From assembly GCA_001874155.1 (NCBI GenBank), contig MPDB01000004.1, positions 62,001-126,000 of the forward strand: 64,000 nt of DNA. The letters run 5' to 3'. A model generated the notes under the pieces. It worked only from the letters and a program-made list of their open reading frames with translations, did no database searches and had not been told where the DNA came from. Position 1 is the first letter of the stretch; the number at the start of each line of letters is the position of its first letter. Shown piece after piece: positions 1 to 8,895 of the stretch. This DNA comes from Vibrio sp. MedPE-SWchi. Lineage in GTDB: Bacteria; Pseudomonadota; Gammaproteobacteria; Enterobacterales; Vibrionaceae. Position numbers and translations under genes: made by a program.

Positions 1-2
1 GA

Positions 3-749
3 GAAGCGAATGCTGGCTTTGAATCTGGGCTTATGGACAGCCAAAATCAACAGTTCTATCGTCAAATGCTGGATGACCAAATGTCGAGCGAGCTAAGCTC
101 ATCAGGCTCATTAGGATTAGCAGACATGATTGTCGCTCAGTTGAGCACGGGTTCAATTGAGAACAGCAGTGCCGCAGCAAAAGACGGTAATTTTGAAGAG
201 ATAATGGACAGAGTTCAGCGTAATCGAGAACTTAGAGAGTCTTCCCCTACGTTAGAATTAGCATCTACAAAAGACGCTCAACCTACCTCTTTTGAATCCC
301 CAGAAAGTTTTGTTGCCTCCATGAAGCCATATGCTGAACAAGCCGCGAAAGCACTGGGTGTTGATTCTTCACTGCTTCTTGCTCAAGCCGCACTAGAAAC
401 GGGTTGGGGGCAAAAAGTGACCCAAAACTCCCGTGGCAGCAGTAATAATCTATTCAACATCAAAGCGGATAGAAGCTGGCAAGGGGATAAAGTTGCCACC
501 CAAACACTTGAGTATCATGGTGGAGTGCCAGTTAAAGAGCACGCAGCCTTCCGCTCTTATGATAGCTACCAAGATAGTTTTAACGACTATGTTCGATTCT
601 TGAATCAGAACCCACGTTACAACACGGCACTGCAACAAACCGGCAATTCTGAAGAGTTCATTCGAGGAATTCATAAAGCAGGTTACGCGACTGATCCCCT
701 TTACGCAGAGAAAATATTAAGCGTTAAGCAGCGTATTGATAAAATGTAG
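3..749 (+). CDS. flgJ: Flagellar protein FlgJ, peptidoglycan hydrolase (5'-truncated by the window edge)
   Basis: Frame is open to the window start (EANAGFESGLMDSQNQQFYRQMLDDQM). C-terminal glucosaminidase domain (LLLAQAALETGWGQK...NLFNIKA) followed by flgK and flgL. Confidence 0.93.
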   Translation, partial: EANAGFESGLMDSQNQQFYRQMLDDQMSSELSSSGSLGLADMIVAQLSTGSIENSSAAAKDGNFEEIMDRVQRNRELRESSPTLELASTKDAQPTSFESPESFVASMKPYAEQAAKALGVDSSLLLAQAALETGWGQKVTQNSRGSSNNLFNIKADRSWQGDKVATQTLEYHGGVPVKEHAAFRSYDSYQDSFNDYVRFLNQNPRYNTALQQTGNSEEFIRGIHKAGYATDPLYAEKILSVKQRIDKM

Positions 750-790
750 TTAAGCGTGGCTTTGACTCAATGAGTTCCAATCGAAACAGA

Positions 791-816
791 GGCTTACATC
801 ATGTGAGCCTTTTTTA
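791..816 (+). terminator. Rho-independent terminator after flgJ
   Basis: GGCTTACA-tca-TGTGAGCC followed by TTTTTT. Confidence 0.7.
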
Positions 817-843
817 TTTCTAAATCCCCAGCAGTCTCACATC

Positions 844-859
844 TGGCATACATATTGCA
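844..859 (+). promoter_or_regulatory. Sigma-54 type promoter for flgKL
   Basis: TGGCATACATATTGCA fits TGGCAY-N5-TTGCW with GG-N10-GC spacing, 57 nt upstream of flgK. Confidence 0.7.
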
Positions 860-915
860 ATTCTTCTTATAGCATATCGGTATTTACCGGTTTTCTTATT
901 CTATTTGGGGGTTGC

Positions 916-2790
916 ATGGCGTCGGATCTTCTGAATCTAGGAACACAAAGTGTTCTTACCGCTCAGAGACAACTAAACACCACCGGGCATAATATTTCTA
1001 ATGCCAATACAGATGGTTATAGCCGACAGTCTATTATCCAAGGAACCAACGCGCCTCGACAATATGGTGGCGAAACCTACGGCATGGGCGTCCATGTGGA
1101 AAAAGTTCGCCGCTCTTGGGATCAGTTTGCCGTTAACGAACTCAATGTTGCAACCACCAATCACTCGTTCAAAACCGACACAGAAGAAAACCTCGATATG
1201 CTATCGAGCATGCTCTCCTCTGTCGCGTCTAAGAAAATCCCCGAGAACCTCAATGAGTGGTATGACTCAGTGAAAACACTTGCGGATAGCCCGAACGATG
1301 TCGGTTCGAGAAAGGTCGTGCTTGAAAAAGCAGGCTTGATCACCAAAAACCTAAATGATTTCCATGAAACGATCCGTCTTCAATCTGATGTTTCAAACAA
1401 GAAGCTCGATCTTGGTTTAGAGCGAATCAATCAGCTGGCCCTTGAATTACGAGACACTCAGCGCTTGATGATGCGCACGCCTGGGCCGCACAACGACCTT
1501 ATGGATCAACATGAGAAGTTAGTTTCAGAGCTTTCCGAATACACCAAAGTGACGGTGACAGCGCGTAAGCATGGCGAAGGATTCAACATTCACATTGGTA
1601 ATGGTCACACGTTGGTATCAGGTACAGAAGCAAGCCAACTGAAAATGATCGATGGTTACCCCGATGTTCATCAGCATCGTCTCGCGATTGTTGAAGGGAA
1701 GGGCATTAAAGCTATTACCTCTAAAGATATTGATGGCAAGCTTGGCGCATTACTCGAAATGCGCGACAAGCACATCCCATATTTGATGGATGAGCTAGGC
1801 AGAATGTCGACCGCCTTTTCTTATGAAGTGAATAAACTTCAATCGCAAGGTTTGGATCTACGTGGCAACGTCGGTGGCCTTATCTTTACCGATGTAAACG
1901 AAGATAGGCTAACCAAAAACAGAGTCGTCACCGCTTCGGATTCAAAAGCGGACCTCGCGGTCTTTATTGAAGATACCAGTCAGTTGAAAGGCGGTGAGTA
2001 CTCTTTGCAATACAATGGAAGTGAGTATTTTGTCACGCGTCCATCAGGCGAGCGTCTTGTCGTACCTCAACAGAATAATTCGCTGTACGTGGACGGCGTG
2101 CGAATTGAAATTCGTCAAAACTTGGAGGCGGGTGAGCGAGTGCTTATCCGTCCAACGCGCAATGGTGCCGCCGATATTCAAATGGCAACGAATGACCCTA
2201 CCGCAATTGCCGCGCAAAGCTTTAAAGCGTCAACTTCTTTTGCTCAAGGCTCAGCCAAATTTAAGATCTTACAAGTGGGTAACGTAAAAGAGTTTGAAGT
2301 GATCGTTGCACCAACCGGCGATCAGTTTGCAGTGACCGACACCAAAGGAAATATTCTCCTAGAGCCTAAGCCGTATCCACCGACCGGTCCTGTAGAGGTT
2401 CAGGGTACGATATTTAGTTTGAGCCAAGGTGCTATTGCCAACGATAAGTTTACGGCAAACCTTATCCCCTCTGAAGGTGATAACGGCAACCTACTAAAAA
2501 TGCAAAATATTCAGACCGATAAGAAGCTGAATGACAATGAATCTACGGTACTGGATATCTACCACAACCTGAATACGGATGTCGGGCTGCAAATGTCGAC
2601 CGCTTCTCGCCTTGCTGATGTCGCTCAGCTAGAAAAGCAGGGAGCTCAGGAGAGAATCGCGTCAATTTCTGGGGTTAACCTAGATGAAGAAGCCGCCAAT
2701 ATGATGAAATTTCAACACGCTTATATGGCGTCATCTCGCATCATGCAAACGGCTAATGACACCTTTAATACTATCTTGGCATTGCGTTAG
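916..2790 (+). CDS. flgK: Flagellar hook-associated protein FlgK
   Basis: MASDLLNLGTQSVLTAQRQLNTTGHNISNANTDGYSRQ N-terminus and C-terminal SGVNLDEEAANMMKFQHAYMASSRIMQTANDTFNTIL. Confidence 0.97.
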   Translation: MASDLLNLGTQSVLTAQRQLNTTGHNISNANTDGYSRQSIIQGTNAPRQYGGETYGMGVHVEKVRRSWDQFAVNELNVATTNHSFKTDTEENLDMLSSMLSSVASKKIPENLNEWYDSVKTLADSPNDVGSRKVVLEKAGLITKNLNDFHETIRLQSDVSNKKLDLGLERINQLALELRDTQRLMMRTPGPHNDLMDQHEKLVSELSEYTKVTVTARKHGEGFNIHIGNGHTLVSGTEASQLKMIDGYPDVHQHRLAIVEGKGIKAITSKDIDGKLGALLEMRDKHIPYLMDELGRMSTAFSYEVNKLQSQGLDLRGNVGGLIFTDVNEDRLTKNRVVTASDSKADLAVFIEDTSQLKGGEYSLQYNGSEYFVTRPSGERLVVPQQNNSLYVDGVRIEIRQNLEAGERVLIRPTRNGAADIQMATNDPTAIAAQSFKASTSFAQGSAKFKILQVGNVKEFEVIVAPTGDQFAVTDTKGNILLEPKPYPPTGPVEVQGTIFSLSQGAIANDKFTANLIPSEGDNGNLLKMQNIQTDKKLNDNESTVLDIYHNLNTDVGLQMSTASRLADVAQLEKQGAQERIASISGVNLDEEAANMMKFQHAYMASSRIMQTANDTFNTILALR

Positions 2791-2803
2791 GGGAGGCAGA
2801 TAA

Positions 2804-3997
2804 ATGTTAAATCGAATTTCAAGCTTCCATAACTATCAGTCAGTGCAGAATGACTTGCGCCGACAAGAGACCAAAATTCACCATAATCAAGCTCAGCTTG
2901 CTTCTGGTAAAAAGTTAATGAAAGCGAGCGATAACCCGCTTGCAACCCACTATATCCAAAATGTTGGTCAGCAATCAGAGCAGTTAAGGCAGTACGTTGA
3001 CGCTATCGTATTGGTTCGAAACCGTCTAGAACACCACGAAGTGATTATTTCTAATGCGGAAAGCTTTGCCGACGAAACCAAACGAACGGTAATGGAAATG
3101 ATCAACGGTTCTTTGTCATCTGAAGACAGACATGCAAAAAAGCGTGAGATACAAGAACTGGCAAACAATTTCTTGAATTTAGTGAACGTCCAAGATGAGT
3201 CCGGTAACTATATATTTGCTGGGACAAAACCTAAGAATCAGCCTTTCTTCCGTGATAATGATGGCACCGTGAGCTACTCCGGAGACGACTACCAACGCAA
3301 GATGAAGGTATCCAATACGTTGGAAATGGCAATCAATGATCCAGGCAGCAAGCTGTTCATGGAAATTGATAACCCATTCGGGCATTACGAACCCGAATAT
3401 CAATTAAATGATGCGTCGGAGCTGCTGTTAGAGCGCGCCACCAACGTTGAGCCAGCCGATGATTCAACGTATCGAGTCACTTTTGTAGATATGGATAACG
3501 GCAAGTTTGGTTATCAACTTGAAAAGGATGGCAGTGTTGTAAAAGCCGATGAATTCGACGCTTCACAAGGTATTCGTTATGAAGGCCTTACTATTCAGGT
3601 TAAAGGTCAAATAAGCAAGAGTGACACGATTACACTTGAGCCTAGAAAAACCTATTCGATTTTTGACAGCTTTCAAAAGGCGATGGATCTGTCAGAGAAC
3701 TCGGTGTCAGATACCAATAGCACGGCAAAGTTACATCAGATTACGGAAGAGTTTCATTCGGCATTTATTCATTTAAATAAAGCTCGCACAGATGTGGGGG
3801 CTAGGCTGAATACCCTGGATATACAAGAGCAGCAGCATGAAGACTTTAAGTTAACTCTGGCTAAATCGAAGAGTAATTTTGAAGACTTAGATTATGCGGA
3901 AGCCGTGATTGAATTCAATGAGAATTCGCGAGCGTTACAAGCATCGCAGCAAGCTTTTGGTAAAACCAAAGACTTAACTTTATTTAATTACATCTAG
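2804..3997 (+). CDS. flgL: Flagellar hook-associated protein FlgL
   Basis: Flagellin-like N-terminus (MLNRISSFHNYQSVQNDLRRQETKIHHNQAQLASGKKLMKASDNP), immediately after flgK. Confidence 0.96.
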   Translation: MLNRISSFHNYQSVQNDLRRQETKIHHNQAQLASGKKLMKASDNPLATHYIQNVGQQSEQLRQYVDAIVLVRNRLEHHEVIISNAESFADETKRTVMEMINGSLSSEDRHAKKREIQELANNFLNLVNVQDESGNYIFAGTKPKNQPFFRDNDGTVSYSGDDYQRKMKVSNTLEMAINDPGSKLFMEIDNPFGHYEPEYQLNDASELLLERATNVEPADDSTYRVTFVDMDNGKFGYQLEKDGSVVKADEFDASQGIRYEGLTIQVKGQISKSDTITLEPRKTYSIFDSFQKAMDLSENSVSDTNSTAKLHQITEEFHSAFIHLNKARTDVGARLNTLDIQEQQHEDFKLTLAKSKSNFEDLDYAEAVIEFNENSRALQASQQAFGKTKDLTLFNYI

Positions 3998-4208
3998 TTT
4001 TGATGCCTGCCATACGTGCTATGCCGTATGTGCCACTGGATGAATTTTCATGCCGCTAAAACAAGAGTTTTGTTAAAGCGGCAAGCAAGCGGCAATGACT
4101 GTTTGTTCTGCCATAGCTTATCGAGATGTAAAGTCATGGTATCGCATGTAATAAACCTAACGTATTGATTTTGGTTATTATTTGTTAGAAGTAAAATTGG
4201 TTAAAAAG

Positions 4209-4224
4209 TTGGCACATTACTTGT
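4209..4224 (+). promoter_or_regulatory. Sigma-54-like promoter for the first flagellin
   Basis: TTGGCACATTACTTGT; the -24 GG element is good, the -12 element is GT instead of GC; about 140 nt upstream of the ATG. Confidence 0.5.
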
Positions 4225-4363
4225 ATTAACTTAGTAACAGTGAAAATAAAGATAAATAGACTTGTAGTTATACAGGTTTAGCAAGGCAATTACGGTCAGT
4301 GCTTCCAAATGAGATTAAGCTGGCCGCTTCGCAAGCACTTGCGAACTCACTAGGAGAGCAAAT

Positions 4364-5503
4364 ATGACCATTACAGTAAACACAAACGTAGCAGCGTTAA
4401 CCGCTCAGCGTTATTTAAATAAGGCCACCGGTGAACTCAATACGTCAATGGAACGTTTGTCCTCTGGTAACCGTATCAACAGTGCAAAAGATGATGCGGC
4501 TGGCCTACAAATTTCAAACCGATTGACGGCGCAGTCCCGTGGTCTAGATGTCGCAATGCGTAATGCCAATGACGGTATTTCTATTGCACAAACGGCGGAA
4601 GGTGCGATGAATGAGTCGACGAGTATTCTACAACGTATTCGTGACCTTTCACTGCAATCGGCTAACGGCACGAACTCTTCATCAGAGCGACAAGCTTTGA
4701 ACGAAGAAGTGGTGGCATTGCAAAATGAATTGAACCGTATCGCGGAAACCACATCATTTGGTGGGCGTAAGCTACTTAATGGTTCGTTCGGCGAAGCATC
4801 ATTCCAAATCGGTGCGAGTTCGGGTGAAGCAATCATCATGGGCTTAACCAGCATCCGTGCAGATGACTTCCGAATGGGTGGTCAATCTTATTTCTCGGAA
4901 AATGGCAAAAGCTCAGACTGGGATGTAGCGCAAGGCGCGAATGACCTCAAATTCGAATTCACCGATAAGAATGGTGAGCTAGTAACGGTTGATATCCTAG
5001 GTAAAGTGGGCGACGACGTTGAAGAACTTGCGACTTACATCAATGGTCAAACAGACTATATCCAGGCGTCTGTTGGTGATGAAGGTAAGCTACAGGTCTT
5101 CATCGCTCAGCCAGAAATTGAAGGTGACTTAGCCATCTCTGGTGGTCTAGCAACGGAACTTGGTCTCAATGGCGGTCCTGGCGCATATACGACGGTCAAA
5201 GACATTGATGTAACAACGGTGACAGGCTCTCAAAATGCAGTCGGTATCGTGGATGCGGCACTGCAATATGTAGACTCACAGCGTGCGGACTTAGGTGCAA
5301 AACAAAACCGTCTAAGCCACAGCATCAATAACTTGGCGAACATCCAAGAGAACGTTGAAGCGTCAAACAGTCGAATTAAAGATACAGATTTCGCGAAAGA
5401 GACCACTCAATTGACGAAATCTCAAATATTGCAACAAGCAGGTACGTCAATACTTGCTCAAGCTAAACAGTTGCCAAACTCTGCAATAACGTTGTTGCAG
5501 TAG
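4364..5503 (+). CDS. Flagellin (polar flagellar paralog 1)
   Basis: [54 protein letters not shown] and C-terminal [34 protein letters not shown]. Confidence 0.97.
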   Translation: MTITVNTNVAALTAQRYLNKATGELNTSMERLSSGNRINSAKDDAAGLQISNRLTAQSRGLDVAMRNANDGISIAQTAEGAMNESTSILQRIRDLSLQSANGTNSSSERQALNEEVVALQNELNRIAETTSFGGRKLLNGSFGEASFQIGASSGEAIIMGLTSIRADDFRMGGQSYFSENGKSSDWDVAQGANDLKFEFTDKNGELVTVDILGKVGDDVEELATYINGQTDYIQASVGDEGKLQVFIAQPEIEGDLAISGGLATELGLNGGPGAYTTVKDIDVTTVTGSQNAVGIVDAALQYVDSQRADLGAKQNRLSHSINNLANIQENVEASNSRIKDTDFAKETTQLTKSQILQQAGTSILAQAKQLPNSAITLLQ

Positions 5504-5696
5504 TAATTGGACTTTTACCTTAGTTACACAGACGTGAGTAATAGGTAAAACCCAAGGCAAAGTGTGATTATTATTGGATAGTTAAGCTCTCTCAGATTTA
5601 CCCTGCTTAGTTGTTCTTACGATAACCATGCGCCCCGGTCAGTCGGTATGTGATCATTTCTCTTGATCTCCGCACAAGACGCCGGCTAACCAAACT

Positions 5697-5731
5697 AGCC
5701 CCGGTTCTCTCAAAGGAAAAGGGGCTTTTTC
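5697..5731 (+). terminator. Rho-independent terminator downstream of flagellin 1
   Basis: AGCCCC...GGGGCT followed by TTTTT. Confidence 0.6.
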
Positions 5732-5871
5732 TTGCCTGTTAACCAAGCAATTCACTTTCTTCGCCCCTCGGCAGGTTTGCTGGTTTCTTTAATCTATTTT
5801 TCCATTTATGTCGGTAACGTCTTGTTATTTCGTTATTTCCCAATTTAATTAATTTTATCTCCTCTTTTTTC

Positions 5872-5898
5872 TAAAGGAATTCTTTTCAAGGTCGCTAA
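5872..5898 (+). promoter_or_regulatory. Sigma-28 (FliA) promoter for flagellin 2
   Basis: TAAAGGAA-N11-GTCGCTAA compared with consensus TAAAGTTT-N11-GCCGATAA. Confidence 0.7.
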
Positions 5899-5996
5899 GA
5901 GTTTACTTTGAGAGAACTAATTGGTTTTTCGAGACGTCGGAAACCGTTCGGATAAGAAAATTTCCGCTCGCCGGAAAATCAATAGGAGAGACCACT

Positions 5997-7130
5997 ATGG
6001 CGGTTAATGTAAATACAAACGTATCTGCGATGACAGCTCAACGTTATTTGAACAGTGCAAATAGCGCCCAGCAAACATCAATGGAACGTCTATCATCAGG
6101 CTTCAAGATTAACAGCGCAAAGGACGATGCGGCAGGTCTTCAGATCTCTAACCGCTTGAACGTTCAAAGCCGAGGCTTAGATGTCGCAGTTCGTAATGCG
6201 AATGACGGTATCTCGATTGCACAGACAGCAGAAGGTGCAATGAACGAGACAACTAACATTCTACAACGTATGCGTGATCTATCACTTCAATCTGCAAACG
6301 GCTCTAACTCAAAATCTGAGCGTGTCGCTATTCAGGAAGAAGTCAGCGCACTTAACAACGAGCTAAATCGTATCGCTGAAACAACCTCGTTTGGTGGTAA
6401 CAAGCTGCTTAACGGTACATTTGATACTAAATCATTCCAGATTGGTTCAGATAACGGCGAAGCGGTGATGTTAACGCTAAACAACATGCGTAGTGATAAT
6501 GCGTTGATGGGTGGTAACAGTTATGTCGCTGCAAATGGCCAAGATAAAGATTGGTCAGTTCAGACGGGCGGTAACGACCTGACGATTGCTTTGACTGATA
6601 AGTTCGGTAACGCACAGAACCTCGCTATTGATGCGAAAGTTGGTGATGATATTGAACAACTTGCGACTTACATCAATGGTCAACAAGACATGATCAAAGC
6701 GTCTGTTGATGAAGATGGCAAACTGCAAATGTATGCTGACAACAACAAAGTTGAAGGTGATGTGACATTTGGTGGCAGTTTAGCGGGTGAACTTGCGATT
6801 GGTGGTCCAACAGCTGTTACGGTTGATACTATTGACGTAACGTCAGTTGGTGGCGCTCAAGAGTCTGTTGCAATTGTCGATTCAGCGTTGAAATTTGTTG
6901 ATAGCCACCGTGCTCAACTTGGTGCTTTCCAAAACCGATTTGACCACGCGATTAACAACTTAGATAACATTAATGAGAACGTTAACGCATCTCAAAGCCG
7001 TATCAAAGATACTGACTTTGCGAAAGAAACAACGGCATTGACTAAGTCTCAGATTCTATCTCAAGCGTCGAGCTCAGTACTTGCTCAAGCTAAACAAGCG
7101 CCAAATTCAGCGCTAGGTTTACTGGGATAG
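5997..7130 (+). CDS. Flagellin (paralog 2)
   Basis: [49 protein letters not shown]; canonical flagellin N- and C-terminal domains; AGGAG SD upstream. Confidence 0.97.
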   Translation: MAVNVNTNVSAMTAQRYLNSANSAQQTSMERLSSGFKINSAKDDAAGLQISNRLNVQSRGLDVAVRNANDGISIAQTAEGAMNETTNILQRMRDLSLQSANGSNSKSERVAIQEEVSALNNELNRIAETTSFGGNKLLNGTFDTKSFQIGSDNGEAVMLTLNNMRSDNALMGGNSYVAANGQDKDWSVQTGGNDLTIALTDKFGNAQNLAIDAKVGDDIEQLATYINGQQDMIKASVDEDGKLQMYADNNKVEGDVTFGGSLAGELAIGGPTAVTVDTIDVTSVGGAQESVAIVDSALKFVDSHRAQLGAFQNRFDHAINNLDNINENVNASQSRIKDTDFAKETTALTKSQILSQASSSVLAQAKQAPNSALGLLG

Positions 7131-7160
7131 AAAGTGGTTTAATCACCTAAGTCTCAAATG

Positions 7161-7187
7161 AAATCCAGCTTCGGCTGGATTTTTTTG
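7161..7187 (+). terminator. Rho-independent terminator with TTCG tetraloop after flagellin 2
   Basis: AAATCCAGC-TTCG-GCTGGATTTTTTT. Confidence 0.85.
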
Positions 7188-7375
7188 ATCGGTACTTTCC
7201 TATCTAGCTGTGCTCGTGTATTTATTTGTTTAAATAAGGCCTGTAAGGTTACCTACAGATAGAAAGGTGGTTGGGTATCTACTAGTGTTGGGTAAACACA
7301 TTGATGCGATTAGGTAGGGTAGAGCGGGAATATCAGCGCGAAAGTTTACTAACTATGTTTTCTAAATTATAGAAA

Positions 7376-7406
7376 CAATAAAGCCCAGCAGAACTGGGCT
7401 TTATTG
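7376..7406 (-). terminator. Hairpin/terminator at the 3' end of the tRNA cluster
   Basis: CAATAAAGCCCAG-CAGAA-CTGGGCTTTATTG, a perfect 13-bp stem just downstream (minus strand) of the last tRNA. Confidence 0.65.
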
Positions 7407-7431
7407 TTTCATCGACAGAGTCGATAAATGA

Positions 7432-7516
7432 TGGTGCGGTCGGAGAGACTTGAACTCTCACACCTTGCGGCGCCAGAACCTAAATCTGGTGCGTCTACCA
7501 ATTCCGCCACGACCGC
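7432..7516 (-). tRNA. tRNA-Leu (anticodon TAG)
   Basis: Minus strand GCGGTCGTGGCGGAATTGGTAGACGCACCAGATTTAGGTTCTGGCGCC...GACCGCACCA; CCA encoded. Confidence 0.96.
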
Positions 7517-7609
7517 AGCAAACTTTGTAGTTATATCGATGATTGGTGAGTCAATATAACGTTGTGCTCTTTGTTTTCGTTTAATACTCAAACCAAGAGT
7601 TGTAAATAG

Positions 7610-7684
7610 TGGCTGGGCTACCTGGATTCGAACCAGGGAATGCTGGCATCAAAAGCCAGTGCCTTACCGCTTGGCGATAGCCCA
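7610..7684 (-). tRNA. tRNA-Gln (anticodon TTG)
   Basis: Minus strand TGGGCTATCGCCAAGCGGTAAGGCACTGGCTTTTGATGCCAGCATTCCCTGGTTCGAATCCAGGTAGCCCAGCCA. Confidence 0.96.
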
Positions 7685-7733
7685 ACAAAATGTTTTAAAA
7701 TCTCAGTGAGATTTACAGACATTATCTGAATAA

Positions 7734-7818
7734 TGGTGCGGTCGGAGAGACTTGAACTCTCACACCTTGCGGCGCCAGAACCTAAATCTGGTGCGTCTAC
7801 CAATTCCGCCACGACCGC
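7734..7818 (-). tRNA. tRNA-Leu (anticodon TAG)
   Basis: Sequence identical to the copy at 7432..7516. Confidence 0.96.
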
Positions 7819-7868
7819 AGCAAACTTTGTGGTTATATCGACGATTGGTGAGTCAATATAACGTTGTA

Positions 7869-7945
7869 TGGTGGCTACTGCGGGATTTGAACCTGCGACC
7901 CCATCATTATGAGTGATGTGCTCTAACCAACTGAGCTAAGTAGCC
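7869..7945 (-). tRNA. tRNA-Met (anticodon CAT, elongator type)
   Basis: Minus strand GGCTACTTAGCTCAGTTGGTTAGAGCACATCACTCATAATGATGGGGTCGCAGGTTCAAATCCCGCAGTAGCCACCA. Confidence 0.95.
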
Positions 7946-7975
7946 AAAACAGTGTCTACACACTATTTTAATGTA

Positions 7976-8060
7976 TGGTGCGGTCGGAGAGACTTGAACT
8001 CTCACACCTTGCGGCGCCAGAACCTAAATCTGGTGCGTCTACCAATTCCGCCACGACCGC
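7976..8060 (-). tRNA. tRNA-Leu (anticodon TAG)
   Basis: Same 85-nt sequence as the other tRNA-Leu copies. Confidence 0.96.
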
Positions 8061-8126
8061 AGCAAGCTTTTACTCTAGCTAAGAGTGTAGTCATATCGAC
8101 GATTGGTGAGTCAATATAACATTGTA

Positions 8127-8203
8127 TGGTGGCTACTGCGGGATTTGAACCTGCGACCCCATCATTATGAGTGATGTGCTCTAACCAACTGAGCTAAGTA
8201 GCC
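8127..8203 (-). tRNA. tRNA-Met (anticodon CAT)
   Basis: Same sequence as 7869..7945. Confidence 0.95.
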
Positions 8204-8283
8204 ATCTTTTCGAGCGAGACAATATAATCAATCTCACTGCAAGTGTCACCCTCTTTTTCAAGATAAATGCCACTTTTAAAGTG

Positions 8284-8358
8284 TGGCTGGGCTACCTGGA
8301 TTCGAACCAGGGAATGCTGGCATCAAAAGCCAGTGCCTTACCGCTTGGCGATAGCCCA
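8284..8358 (-). tRNA. tRNA-Gln (anticodon TTG)
   Basis: Same sequence as 7610..7684. Confidence 0.96.
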
Positions 8359-8387
8359 ACAATGATATCAATTAAGATATCTCAATA

Positions 8388-8472
8388 TGGTGCGGACGGA
8401 GAGACTTGAACTCTCACACCTTGCGGCGCCAGAACCTAAATCTGGTGCGTCTACCAATTCCGCCACGTCCGC
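8388..8472 (-). tRNA. tRNA-Leu (anticodon TAG), acceptor-stem variant
   Basis: Acceptor stem GCGGACG...CGTCCGC; differs from the other three Leu copies by a compensated pair. Confidence 0.95.
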
Positions 8473-8528
8473 ATTATTTCCTAAAAACTCATGTTCGCAC
8501 ATAAATACAAAAATAAGTGCTTAGGAAA

Positions 8529-8605
8529 TGGTGGCTACTGCGGGATTTGAACCTGCGACCCCATCATTATGAGTGATGTGCTCTAACCAACTGAGCTAAG
8601 TAGCC
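8529..8605 (-). tRNA. tRNA-Met (anticodon CAT)
   Basis: Same sequence as 7869..7945; first gene of the cluster in the transcribed direction. Confidence 0.95.
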
Positions 8606-8895
8606 AATACCAAATTGTCTTTCCCTTCAAGAGCGTGTCTTGTTGGGAACGGGGCGCATTATGCGTAGTTGCGTGAAAACCGTCAATAGTTTTTTGTAAT
8701 AAATCCAGATAAATCTATCGTTCGGTTTCTTTTTGAACAAAGCGCTGTGTTTGTGATCGAAAAGTGGTTGTGAATCAGCGAAAATAGTCAGGTTAACAAT
8801 TAATGTGTAAAGCGTTACTAACTGTTAAAAACAAAAGAGCCAGCTTGATTGCTGACTCTTTATACACATTAGTTAAGTGGGGCTAACTTATTGAA

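Noticed and set aside
4411-4854. 147-aa antisense ORF within flagellin 1
   Set aside because: Opposite-strand frame kept open by sense codon usage; no SD or recognisable domain. Other antisense ORFs inside conserved genes were rejected for the same reason.
7161-7187. TTCG-capped hairpins after flagellins 2 and 4 as a repeat family
   Set aside because: These are ordinary Rho-independent terminators; UUCG loops are common and the stems differ.
7409-7812. Minus-strand ORFs at 7409..7591 and 7618..7812 encoding MAELVDAPDLGSGAARCESSSLSDRT-like peptides
   Set aside because: They are read through tRNA-Leu genes; this repeated peptide is a common false ORF from tRNA-Leu sequence.
7432-8605. tRNA cluster as a mobile-element integration site
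   Set aside because: No integrase, partial tRNA repeat at an island edge, or foreign-looking cargo. Repeats reflect tandem tRNA duplication.
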